From: DASTPP01 sp035762175
GTDB taxonomy: Bacteria; Myxococcota_A; Polyangia; Polyangiales; Polyangiaceae
DNA length: 21,355 bases
Direction of reading: 5' to 3'
Assembly: GCA_035762175.1 (NCBI GenBank)
Contig: DASTPP010000213.1
Location: 1 to 21,355 of the forward strand
The notes under the pieces were generated by a model, which worked only from the letters and a program-made list of their open reading frames with translations, made no database searches and was not told the origin of the DNA. Positions 1-8,498 of the stretch are shown one piece after another. The position numbers and the translations under genes were made by a program. The stretch's first letter is position 1. Each line of letters starts with the position of its first letter.

Positions 1-1
1 G

Positions 2-1786
2 CCCGGCAGCTACACGGTCACCCTCGCCTCCGACTGGTACCTCGAGCGCTTCGTCGACGGCGCCTTCCAGCCGGTCGAGCAGGCCATTCTCCTCACGGAC
101 CCGACGCAATACACCTACGTCTGGGACGGCAGCACCTCGTACGTCTTTTACAGCTTCGGCGTCGACGGCGAGCTCATCGACTTCCGCCACGGCGACCTCG
201 TCATCGGCATCGGCATCGAGCAACCCGGCGACGGACACGGCCCGGGCGGCTTCGGCGGCGCCCCCATGGGCGGCGCGGCCGGCGTGGGCGGCTTCGGCGG
301 CTTCGGCGGCTTCGGCGGCTTCGGCGGCGCGGGCGGCTTCGGCGGCGCGGGCGGCAAGGCCGGCGCGGGCGGCTTCGCTGGCGCCGGCGGCGCGGGCGGC
401 AAGGCCGGCGGAGGCGGCGCGGGCGGCGCGGGCGGCGGCGGGCCGCCGGCGACCTGCACGGGCGAGGTGCAGAAGGCGATGCTCGAGAAGCTCAGCGCCA
501 TCCCCGATTTCGCGAAGGTGAGCGCGGGCACCACGAGCGTGGCGGGCGCCTGCGCGTTCGTGCTCGAGATCAACCAGCCGGTCGACCACCAGAACCCGAC
601 CGGGCCGCAGTTCCGGCAGCGGCTGCGCCTCTTGCACCGCTCGACCGCGGCGCCCACCTCGTTCTCGACCAACGGCTACGCGCTCGCGGGCGGCTCGGGC
701 ATCGGCAACGACGAGCTGTCGTTCCTCTTGCAGGGCAACCGGGTGCACGTCGAGCACCGGTTCTTCTCGCTCTCGTCGCCCGCGCCGCAGACCTGGCAGC
801 ACCTGACGATCGAGCAGTCGGCCGCCGACCACCACCACATCATCGAGGTGCTGCGGCCGCTCTACGCCGGCAAGTGGCTGTCGACCGGCGCGAGCAAGGG
901 CGGCATGACGGCGAGCTACCACCGCCGCTTCTACCCGAACGACGTCGACGCCACGGTGCCCTACGTGGCCCCGCTCAGCTTCGACACCGCCGACCCGCGC
1001 TACACCGACTTTCTCGACGACGTGGGCACGCAGGCCTGCCGCGACCGCATCGTCGCCCTGCAGCGCGAGGCGCTCGGCCCGCGGCGCCCGCAGTTCGTCG
1101 CGCGCATGGTCCAGGAGGGGGCGCAGTTCAACCGCACCTTCAACTTCTTCGGCCCCGACCGGATCTTCGAGTTCGGGGTGATCGAGGTACGCTTCGTCTT
1201 CTGGCAGTACGGCGACATCTCGGACTGCGCGACGCTGCCCCTGCCCACGGCCTCGGACGACGCGATCTACAACTTCATCGACGGCGTCGCGAACTTCGCC
1301 TTCTCGTACGACGACGCCACGCTGAACTTCTACGCGCCCTACTACTACCAGGCGTCGGTGCAGCTCGGCGGCCCCGAGTCGACCGAGAGGCACCTCGAAG
1401 ACCTGCTCCAGTTCCCGGGGCAGAACCTGGTGAGCGCCTACCCGCCGGCGGGCGTGCCGAAGCCCTTCGACCCGCTCGCCATGCCGGGCGTGTCGACCTG
1501 GCTGAAGACCCAGGGCGAGCGCTTCTTGTTCATTTACGGCCAGAACGACCCCTGGTCGGCCGCGGCCTACGAGCTCGGTGCGGCCTCGGACAGCTACCGG
1601 TTCTTCGTGCCGGCGGGCAACCACGGCTCGGGCATCACCGACCTCGACCCGGCCGATCAAGAGATCGCGCTGAACGCGCTCGAGGCCTGGACGGGCGTGA
1701 CGCCGCTGCGCATCACGCCCCCCGCCGAAGAGCGCGCGGCCTGGCGCCGCGAGCGGCGCGAAGCCCGCCCGCCGATGCTGCCCTGA
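2..1786 (+). CDS. Secreted S37-family serine peptidase (PS-10 / tripeptidyl aminopeptidase type), 5' end outside window
   Basis: The reading frame is open from base 2, so the gene starts upstream; about 594 residues are visible. The ATG at 266 lies inside the frame and is not the start. Three parts are seen: about 80 residues of a beta-type domain rich in Tyr, Val and Asp, a Gly/Ala/Phe linker (about 242-446), and a C-terminal alpha/beta-hydrolase. The hydrolase has the nucleophile motif STGASKGGM (Ser codon 893-895), an acid in GQNDPWS (Asp codon 1547-1549) and a His in AGNHGSGI (1622-1624). SKGG and the order Ser-Asp-His fit MEROPS family S37, whose members release short peptides from protein N-termini outside the cell. 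The linker suggests a modular exported protein; signal peptide and full N-terminal domain cannot be seen. Lysosomal-type S28 peptidase is the nearest alternative. Confidence 0.85.
   Translation, partial: PGSYTVTLASDWYLERFVDGAFQPVEQAILLTDPTQYTYVWDGSTSYVFYSFGVDGELIDFRHGDLVIGIGIEQPGDGHGPGGFGGAPMGGAAGVGGFGGFGGFGGFGGAGGFGGAGGKAGAGGFAGAGGAGGKAGGGGAGGAGGGGPPATCTGEVQKAMLEKLSAIPDFAKVSAGTTSVAGACAFVLEINQPVDHQNPTGPQFRQRLRLLHRSTAAPTSFSTNGYALAGGSGIGNDELSFLLQGNRVHVEHRFFSLSSPAPQTWQHLTIEQSAADHHHIIEVLRPLYAGKWLSTGASKGGMTASYHRRFYPNDVDATVPYVAPLSFDTADPRYTDFLDDVGTQACRDRIVALQREALGPRRPQFVARMVQEGAQFNRTFNFFGPDRIFEFGVIEVRFVFWQYGDISDCATLPLPTASDDAIYNFIDGVANFAFSYDDATLNFYAPYYYQASVQLGGPESTERHLEDLLQFPGQNLVSAYPPAGVPKPFDPLAMPGVSTWLKTQGERFLFIYGQNDPWSAAAYELGAASDSYRFFVPAGNHGSGITDLDPADQEIALNALEAWTGVTPLRITPPAEERAAWRRERREARPPMLP
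242..446 (+). repeat. Gly-rich linker-coding repeats (GGFGG / GGAGG)
   Basis: Short tandem repeats of ggcttcggc followed by ggcgcgggc-type units encode a flexible linker of roughly 68 residues inside the S37 peptidase gene. The repeats stay in frame and join the N-terminal beta domain to the catalytic domain. Such tracts are prone to slippage and to length differences between strains. Confidence 0.85.
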
Positions 1787-1811
1787 AGCGCCGGCCCCGG
1801 GGCTCGGGGGG

Positions 1812-1833
1812 CCGCCGCGCGGGGGCGCGGCGG
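1812..1833. terminator. Possible bidirectional terminator hairpin
   Basis: A perfect 9-bp stem (ccgccgcgc / gcgcggcgg) with a gggg loop sits in the 60-bp gap between two convergent genes. No T-run follows on either strand, so intrinsic termination is not certain; in DNA this GC-rich hairpins also arise by chance. Confidence 0.4.
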
Positions 1834-1846
1834 GGCGAGCGTAGGC

Positions 1847-2215
1847 TCAGCGCAGCTCGGCGAGCTTGCCCCCGGCCTTGAGGGCCTCGAGCTCGGTGGC
1901 GCCCCCGACGAGCTTGCCGTTCACGAACACCATCGGAAAGGTCGGAAAGCCCGCCCAGATCTTGAGGGCGAGCCGGGGCTTCCAGCCCGAGAGGTAGCTG
2001 CCGTACTCGAGGTACGTGAAGCGCACGCCCTCGGCCTCGAGCAGCTTGCGCGCCTGCTTGACGAAGGGGTTCTGGGCCATGCCGACCACGACGACCTTGT
2101 CGCGCTCGACCGCGCGCGCGACGTCGTCGACGACGTTACGGTGGAAGTTCGCGATGATCTCGCGGGCGGCGGGTTCGACCTTCTCGGGGCCAAGCGTGGT
2201 TCGCTCTGCGGACAT
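1847..2215 (-). CDS. Glutaredoxin-fold protein lacking all cysteines
   Basis: A 122-residue protein starting MSAERTTLG. A longer in-frame start at 2572 would run through the tandem repeats and into the divergent transporter gene, so the ATG at 2215 is chosen. The core matches monothiol glutaredoxins: a beta strand KVVVVGMAQNPFVKQARKLL, then WAGFPTFPMVFVNGKLVGG with the cis-Pro (FPMVFV) and the Gly-Gly glutathione-binding turn. Where glutaredoxins have CPYC or CGFS, this protein has NPFV, and no Cys occurs anywhere. It therefore cannot do thiol-disulfide exchange by the known mechanism or bind an Fe-S cluster through its own thiol. A binding or scaffold role, perhaps still recognising glutathione, is inference. 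It is convergent with the S37 gene and divergent from the MFS gene. Confidence 0.8.
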   Translation of the reverse strand: MSAERTTLGPEKVEPAAREIIANFHRNVVDDVARAVERDKVVVVGMAQNPFVKQARKLLEAEGVRFTYLEYGSYLSGWKPRLALKIWAGFPTFPMVFVNGKLVGGATELEALKAGGKLAELR

Positions 2216-2250
2216 GGCTCCGGCCTTAGCACGGGCGCCCCGCCGGGGCC

Positions 2251-2337
2251 CGGGCGCGCGGCGAAAGCGCCCTCGGAGCGGGCGCCGGGCGCGCGGCGAA
2301 AGCGCCCTCGGAGCGGGCGCCGGGCGCGCTCGAAAGC
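2251..2337. repeat. 35-bp tandem repeat, about 2.5 copies
   Basis: Two identical adjacent 35-bp units (2251-2285 and 2286-2320) are followed by a degenerate partial unit. They fill most of the 231-bp intergenic region between the divergent glutaredoxin-like and MFS genes, where both promoters should lie. Each unit contains gcgaaagcgc, itself an inverted repeat (gcg aaag cgc). They could be stacked regulator sites or a neutral duplication. Confidence 0.85.
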
Positions 2338-2446
2338 GCAGAAGCGCCCGGCGGTCTGGCGGGCGGGCCCGAAATCGCGGCGGCGGGCCCCGCCCCCGCG
2401 GACGGCGCGGGCCGGGCGGGCGCGGGCGTAGTAAGAAGGCGAGCTC

Positions 2447-3683
2447 ATGCGGTGGCGGGCCCTGAACCCTTGGCGCGATCTCGAGGGGCTGCCGCGCTCG
2501 CTGTGGGTGCTGGCGCTCGCGGTGTTCGTCAACCGCGCGGGCACGATGGTGCTGCCCTTCTTGATGCTGCACCTGACGCGCAACCTCGGGCTGAGCCCGG
2601 GGCGCGCGGGCCTGGGGCTCGCGTTCTACGGCCTGACGGCGCTCGCGTGCTCGCCCTTCCTCGGGCGGCTCGGCGACCGGTGGGGGTCCCTGCGCGTGGC
2701 GAAGGCGTCGCTGGCGGGCTCGGGGCTCTTGCTCTTTCTGCTGCCGCTGGCGCGCAGCTTCGAGAGCCTGGTCGCGTTGCTCGTGCCGCTCGCGGTGGTG
2801 TCCGAGACGGTGCGGCCGGCGACGATGGCGCTGGTCGGGGCCTTCGCGGCGCCCGAGCAGCGCCGGCGGGCGTACGCGCTGAACCGGCTGGCGGTCAACC
2901 TCGGCATGAGCGTGGGCCCGGCGCTCGGGGGGCTGCTCGCCGACGTCTCGTTCGGGGCGATCTTCGTCATCGACGGGGCGACGAGCCTGCTCGCGGCGGC
3001 CGCGTTCGGCCTCTTGCCGCCGGCCGAGGCGGCGGGCGGGGGCTCGAAGGGCGGCGAGGGGGGGGGCGGGGCCGGCGGGGCCCGCGCTCCGCGACCGGCG
3101 CCTGCTCTTGCTGCTGGTGGCGCTGTTTCCGGTTTCGCTCGTGTACTTTCAACGCAACGGGGCGATGCCGCTCTTCGTGGTGCGCGAGCTCGGGCTGCCG
3201 GCCTCGTTCTTCGGGGCGCTCTTCACGCTGAACACGGCGGTCATCGTGCTCGGCGAGGTGCGCCTGAACGCGGCGATGGCGGGCTGGCCGGCCCGGCGCG
3301 CCCTGGCACTGGGGGCGCTGCTTTTGACCTTGGGGTTTTCTTCCATGGCGTTGTGCCGGGGCCCCTGGTCGGTGACGGCGGCGGTGCTCGTCTGGACGGC
3401 GGGCGAGATGATCCTCTTGCCGACCTGCTCGGCGTACGTGGCCGACCTCGCCCCGGCCGAGCGGCGCGGCGAGTACATGGGCTACTTCGGCATGATCTTC
3501 GGCCTCGGCTTCAGCTTCGGGCCCTGGCTCGGCTCGATCGCGTTCGAGCGCTGGGGCGGGCACGTGCTCTGGGCGCTCTGCCTGCCGGTGGGCCTCGTGT
3601 CGGTGCTGGTCTTCGCCCGGCTCGGGCGCGAGCGCGGGCCGGCGCCCGGGCCTCCGGGCGCCCCGCCTCGGCCGGCCGCCTGA
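2447..3683 (+). pseudogene. MFS transporter interrupted by a one-base frameshift in a G9 tract
   Basis: The ATG at 2447 has an upstream aaggcgag ribosome site. The first frame gives six likely membrane segments with the MFS loop signature GRLGDRWGSLRVAK between helices 2 and 3, and a helix-4 region VSETVRPATMALVG. After the central loop the first frame turns into Arg/Ala-rich nonsense. The second half of the transporter (about 3066-3683, LFPVSLVYFQRNGAMPLFVV onward, six more helices) lies one base out of frame. The shift maps to nine Gs at 3058-3066; with eight Gs the two halves join into one protein of about 411 residues. This is a sequencing error, a recent null mutation, or a slippage-controlled switch; sequence alone cannot tell. 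The substrate is unknown; the layout resembles drug/metabolite efflux members of the superfamily. Confidence 0.85.
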
Positions 3684-3809
3684 CCCGGTCGGGGGGGGAG
3701 CCGCGCGGGGGGCGCTTCGGCGCGCGGGCGGTCGCTCGCGCCGCCGCCGCGCTCGCGCCCCGGGCGGGCGCGCCCCGGGCGACGCCGCCGGGCAACGCCG
3801 CGGCGCGGC

Positions 3810-6287
3810 TCAGGGGAGGCGCTCTCGACCGCCCTCGCCGAGCCGCTCGACGACGCCCCGCGTGCCGTCGACGGTGACGACCTGGCCGTCGCGCAGGACG
3901 CTCGTCGCGTTGCCCGTCCCCACCACGGCGGGGATGCCGAACTCGCGCGCGATGATCGACGGGTGGGAGAGGACGGCGCCCGAGTCGGTGACGAGCGCGC
4001 CGATGCTGGGGAAGATGACCGACCAGACCGGGGACGTGATCGGGCAGACGAGCACGTCGCCGGCGGCGATGCGGTCGAACTCTCCCTCGTCGCGGATTAC
4101 CTTGACGGGCCCGGTGTAGCGCCCCGCGGAGGCGGCGACGCCGCGGAGGCCGTTCTCGTCGCCGACGCTCGGCGAGGCGGCGCCAATGGCGCGGTCGGCG
4201 TACCAAAGCAGCGCCCGCATCGTGTACCCCACTTCGGGGGGGAAGCCGTCGAACGACTCGGGGCGGCCGGGGTCGACGCCGTAGCTCGGCGGGCCCGGGT
4301 GCCGCTGCACCTCGCGGTGGGCCTCGCGGCGCTCGGCGACGAGGGCGGCCTGTCGCTCGCGCGAGGCGAGGGCCCGGATGGCCTCTTGGATCTCGAGGAA
4401 GAAGACGTCATCCTGCCGCCCGATCTGCCCGCGCTCGGCCAGGCGCGCGCCGACGGCGAGCGCCGCGTAGCGGAGGAGCGCCATCGTGCAGCCGACGAAC
4501 CAGAACTCGTTGTCCTCGCGCAGGGGGTAGGCGCGCTCGGCGCCCTCGAGCGCGCGGAAGAAGCGCTCCCGGTCGGCGGGCGTGCGCCGCGCGAGGCGCG
4601 CCTCGGCCTCGGCGCGGGCCCGCGCGCGCGTGGCGCGCTGCGCGTCGGCGACGCGCTCGGGCTCGAACGCGCGCCGGAGCTGGTCGTGGAGGAGGCCGAC
4701 CGTGACCTCGGGGACCTCGGCGAGCGTCCGCTCCATGACGTCGAGGCGCAGCGACCGGTGGCCGAAGCGCTCTTGGTGCGCGTCGAACGCGAGGCGGAAG
4801 TCGTCGTCGGCCGCGCGCACGTCCGCGACCGCGGGGCGGGCCCCGCCCTCGAACAGCGCGCGCACCGCGGGCCGTTCGCGCGCCGCGGCGGCGAGCGCGG
4901 CGAGGCTCTTCGCCGGCTCGGTCGAGGCCTGCGACAGCCCCACGAAGAAGTCGAGGGTCTCCGTCTCGCCCGCGCCGATGAGCTCGCCGGCGACGACGGC
5001 GAAGCCGCCGATGGCGAGCATCTCGGCGACGTGGCAGTGGAAGTGGAGGCGGAGCCCCTCGGCGAGCAGGTCGGCGGCCGCGCGCAGGTGCGCGACGAGC
5101 GGGCCGTCCGAGGCGTCGGCCGCGACGGCCCCGCCCCGCGCGCGCATCTCGGCGAGGCGGCGCTGGAAGTCGGGGCGCCACTCGCGATAGTACGTCGCGA
5201 TCGTCGCGTCGGCGCGCCCGTTGCGCACCGCGCCGATCGCCGCCTTCACCCGCCGGCGCAGGCTCGGCACGGCCCGCCACAGCAGCGGCACGAGCCAGGC
5301 CGGCGGCGGCGGCAGCTTGCCGCCGCCGTAGGGCACGAGGCGCACGTACTCCCAGCCGCCGATCTCGCGCAGCTCGAGCCGCTCGATCAGCGGCACGGCC
5401 GTGGCGAAGACCTCGTCCTGGCACGCGTTCACCCCGGGCAGGTACGTGCTCCGGTTGAAGGGCGAATGCGGCAGCGGGGCGTGGTCGGCGCTGCGCAGCC
5501 AGTGGCCGGACGGCGGCACGACGGTCGGGCGCGCGGGCGGGGGCGCGCCGAGGCGCGTGATGGGACGGCTCTGCAGCACCCAAAGGCCGGCGTCGTCGAC
5601 CGCCCACTCCACGTCCTGCGGCGCGCCGAGCGCGCCCTCGAGCGAGCGCGCGAGGGCGGCGATGCGCGCGGCGAGCGCGGCGTCGATCGCGCCGGCGCCT
5701 TCCTGCACGTGGCGCGCCCCGTCGCGGCCGACGACCCACTGCTCGCCGGACCGCTCGCCGGCGACGAGGCGGTCGGCGAGGCCGGCGACGGCGTCGATGA
5801 CCACCTCGTCGCGCGCGCCGCTCACGGGGTGGGCCGAGAACGCGACCCCCGCGGCCTTGGGCTCGAGCATCGGCATGACGAGCACCGCCATGGCGTGGCC
5901 CCCGGGGGCGCCGCCGTACGCCGCGAGGTGCGGCGCCCGGGCCGACGCCCAGCAACGACGGACCGCCGCCTCGAGCGCCTCGGCCCCGCGCACCCCGAGC
6001 ACCGACTCGAACTGGCCGGCGAACGAGGCGCCGTCGCCGTCTTCGGCGACCGCCGACGAGCGCACCGCGACGGGCACGTCGCCGACGAGCGCCGCGAGCT
6101 CGGCGATCGCTGCCGCGCCGTCGCCCTCGGCGACCGCCGTGGTCAGCACCCAGCCCGGCGGGACCGCAAAGCCCGCGCGGCGGAGGCGCGCCAGGACGGC
6201 AGCCTTGCCCCCGACGAGCGCTCGCTCCTCACATCGTTCGTCCTCGAGCGGCAGCAGAGTCGGGTGCGGTGCGGTCATCTCGCCCAT
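3810..6287 (-). CDS. PEP-utilising dikinase, rifampin phosphotransferase-like
   Basis: An 825-residue protein with three parts. Residues about 15-245 form an ATP-grasp PEP/pyruvate-binding domain (LVGGKAAVLARLRRAGFAVP, then VAVRSSAVAEDG and the end strand DVEWAVDDAGLWVLQSRPIT). Residues about 250-690 form a long helical middle domain with no similarity to the TIM barrel of PEP synthase that I can see. Residues about 715-815 form the swivelling phosphohistidine domain, with His775 in GAVLSHPSIIAREFGIPAVV. The order ATP-grasp, helical substrate domain, His domain and the length match rifampin phosphotransferase (about 865 residues), which moves phosphate from ATP via His to its substrate. Whether the substrate is a rifamycin or something else cannot be read. 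Starts at 6287 or 6278 are both possible. It may be transcribed with the lipoprotein gene 149 bp upstream. Confidence 0.85.
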   Translation of the reverse strand: MGEMTAPHPTLLPLEDERCEERALVGGKAAVLARLRRAGFAVPPGWVLTTAVAEGDGAAAIAELAALVGDVPVAVRSSAVAEDGDGASFAGQFESVLGVRGAEALEAAVRRCWASARAPHLAAYGGAPGGHAMAVLVMPMLEPKAAGVAFSAHPVSGARDEVVIDAVAGLADRLVAGERSGEQWVVGRDGARHVQEGAGAIDAALAARIAALARSLEGALGAPQDVEWAVDDAGLWVLQSRPITRLGAPPPARPTVVPPSGHWLRSADHAPLPHSPFNRSTYLPGVNACQDEVFATAVPLIERLELREIGGWEYVRLVPYGGGKLPPPPAWLVPLLWRAVPSLRRRVKAAIGAVRNGRADATIATYYREWRPDFQRRLAEMRARGGAVAADASDGPLVAHLRAAADLLAEGLRLHFHCHVAEMLAIGGFAVVAGELIGAGETETLDFFVGLSQASTEPAKSLAALAAAARERPAVRALFEGGARPAVADVRAADDDFRLAFDAHQERFGHRSLRLDVMERTLAEVPEVTVGLLHDQLRRAFEPERVADAQRATRARARAEAEARLARRTPADRERFFRALEGAERAYPLREDNEFWFVGCTMALLRYAALAVGARLAERGQIGRQDDVFFLEIQEAIRALASRERQAALVAERREAHREVQRHPGPPSYGVDPGRPESFDGFPPEVGYTMRALLWYADRAIGAASPSVGDENGLRGVAASAGRYTGPVKVIRDEGEFDRIAAGDVLVCPITSPVWSVIFPSIGALVTDSGAVLSHPSIIAREFGIPAVVGTGNATSVLRDGQVVTVDGTRGVVERLGEGGRERLP

Positions 6288-6330
6288 TCTAATCCGGGAG
6301 AGCAGAGGCCCGAAACCCCCACCACGGGCC

Positions 6331-6347
6331 GGGCCCCGCGCGGGCCC
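6331..6347 (-). terminator. GC-rich hairpin between lipoprotein and dikinase genes
   Basis: gggccc and gggccc flank a 5-nt loop in the 149-bp gap downstream of the lipoprotein stop. There is no T-run. It could attenuate read-through from the lipoprotein gene or be chance in DNA this GC-rich. Confidence 0.25.
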
Positions 6348-6436
6348 GCGCTACGTCGCCGCGGGCGCCCGGAAGAAGCGGCGGCGGGCACCAGCCCCCG
6401 GGCGGGCCCGCGGCGCGGGCCGCAGGGGGCGGCGGA

Positions 6437-7042
<606 letters not shown>

Positions 7043-7077
7043 GGGCTAGGCCACCTTCGTGTCAGAGTTGAGGGAGA

Positions 7078-7098
7078 GCAGGTGCCACAGAAACCTGC
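7078..7098. promoter_or_regulatory. Inverted repeat upstream of the lipoprotein gene
   Basis: gcaggt and acctgc are perfect 6-bp arms around a 9-nt spacer, 36 bp upstream of the lipoprotein start. This is a possible operator or 5'-UTR hairpin; no regulator is recognised. Confidence 0.3.
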
Positions 7099-7217
7099 TA
7101 ACCTTGCGGCGGCCGAGCTTTACACGAGTCCCCCTCCGGGCCAAAGCACGTTTCCGGCCCCGCCCTCTTCAGCACCTCCGCGCGGCGCAAGGCGGGCGCG
7201 GCTCGCCCCGGCGGTCG

Positions 7218-7235
7218 ATGTCACCTGAATGACAT
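7218..7235. promoter_or_regulatory. Palindrome atgtca-N6-tgacat
   Basis: Perfect 6-bp arms with a 6-nt spacer give an 18-bp dyad, the size expected for a dimeric helix-turn-helix regulator. It sits in an AT-richer patch 176 bp upstream of the lipoprotein gene. Confidence 0.4.
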
Positions 7236-7817
7236 ATCTCTCGACGACCTCGGGGGTCGAGCGTCGACCGCCGCTCTCTCGCGAGGCGCACCGGCCCCGG
7301 GGCGAAGTAGCCCGTTCCGGCCGTTGACGGGCCCCCCGCGCCCGCCGCCGTGCGAGGCGATCGGGCGACGCGGCGGCCGAGCAGCCGGGCGACAGCCCCT
7401 GGCGCGACCCCCGCCCGCCCTCGCGATGGTGGGGCGGCTTTCAGCACGAGCGGAAAGGGGCCCTTCGCCCTTTCTCGAAGACGGCGGCCACGCCGGACGG
7501 GTGCCCCACACCCAGACCACCTGCTGCGCCCTTCGAGACAAATTTCGCCGGGCTAGGCTCAAGTTCTCGAACGTCGGGCAACGCATCAGGGCGATGTCTG
7601 CAGCGTCCTTGTTCAGGTAGGCATATTGCCCACGTGAGCTCACTCGGAAGCCTAGGCGTTCACTTTTCCTGCCAATCCCTTTGCTCCGGCTATAGCATGG
7701 TACGCAGGCTGAATTTGCCCCTTGTACCTTTGTCCAAAGACCCCGAGCCGGTTGGTGGCCGTGAGGCGAGGCGGCCAGCGCCCGCCCGCGTCTCTCGGGG
7801 GGGGCGATGTGAGGTCA

Positions 7818-7833
7818 CTAGAGTCTAGGCCTA
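7818..7833. promoter_or_regulatory. Overlapping small palindromes upstream of the kinase unit
   Basis: ctaga-g-tctag (7818-7828) overlaps the 8-bp palindrome taggccta (7826-7833), about 85 bp before the first gene of the unit and just upstream of an AT-rich patch (ttgtagtttaacc). It could be an operator near the promoter; I could not define convincing -35 and -10 boxes. Confidence 0.3.
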
Positions 7834-7914
7834 ACTGTTGTAGTTTAACCGCTGCGGTGTGGGTAGAGTGGGGGGTGAACACTCGATGAGCGCCGAAGGA
7901 CAGTAGAGCGGGCA

Positions 7915-8475
7915 ATGCAAACGGTAGATCGAACGGGGCAGGTCGGTGCGCAGGGTCTGTGTGCGGCGTTGCTCGCGGGCTCGGTCCCGGCCCGGGCGGA
8001 GCAGCCGGGCGACCGCGTCTTCGAGCAGAACCTCGAGATCGCCGGCGCCGAGGCGCGCACGGTGCCGATCAATCCGGTCCAGGCGTCCGCTCCGTCGGTG
8101 GTCGCGCGGCCCGCGGTCGCGCCCGAGCCCCGGCCCCCTTGGACGCCCCTGTCGTGGGTGGGCCTCGGCGTCGCGGGCGCGCTCGGCGCCGGCGCGGCCG
8201 TGACCGGCTCGCTCGCCGACCGCGACGCGAGCGACGTGCGCGACAGCTCGGACGAGAGGTCGGTCGACGGCGACGTGCGCGACCGAAGCGTCCGGGCCAA
8301 GAACCTCGCGCTCGCGTCCGACCTGTTGCTCGGCGACGCCGTGCTAACCGCCGGCCTGACGCTCACGCTGACCCCCGTGCGCTCGCCGCCCTCGGCCGAG
8401 GCGAGCGGCGCGGCCGCCGCCCCCCGGTCGCTCGGCCTCACCCCGGGCGGCGTGGGCCTCCGCCACCGATGCTAG
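7915..8475 (+). CDS. Small exported/membrane protein of unknown function
   Basis: A 186-residue protein. Residues about 10-28 (VGAQGLCAALLAGSVPARA) look like a signal peptide cleaved before EQPG. After a Pro-rich stretch there is one hydrophobic segment, WVGLGVAGALGAGAAVTGSL (about 81-100), then a charged Asp/Arg-rich region (DRDASDVRDSSDERS) and a second hydrophobic patch. I recognise no domain; it resembles the C-terminal membrane tails of many myxobacterial TPR proteins, here without TPRs. An aagga site lies 14 nt before the ATG, which is long. It ends 23 bp before the kinase gene on the same strand, so the two probably form one unit and may act together. Confidence 0.65.
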   Translation: MQTVDRTGQVGAQGLCAALLAGSVPARAEQPGDRVFEQNLEIAGAEARTVPINPVQASAPSVVARPAVAPEPRPPWTPLSWVGLGVAGALGAGAAVTGSLADRDASDVRDSSDERSVDGDVRDRSVRAKNLALASDLLLGDAVLTAGLTLTLTPVRSPPSAEASGAAAAPRSLGLTPGGVGLRHRC

Positions 8476-8498
8476 TGCACCCCCGCGCCGCACCCGCC

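Larger units (their letters stand above)
7043..7914. other. 872-bp intergenic region, AT-richer than its neighbours
   Basis: This region lies between the divergent lipoprotein gene and the kinase unit. Open frames exist (for example 7221-7643 minus) but their translations are Arg/Gly/Pro-rich without family features, and GC falls, notably at 7540-7730 and 7830-7870. It holds three short palindromic sites (listed separately) and probably the promoters of both flanking units. I see no tRNA or known structured RNA. Confidence 0.6.

Noticed and set aside
3684..3809. Direct repeats of gcgccccgggcg between convergent MFS and dikinase genes
   Set aside because: Short and GC-only; expected by chance at this composition.
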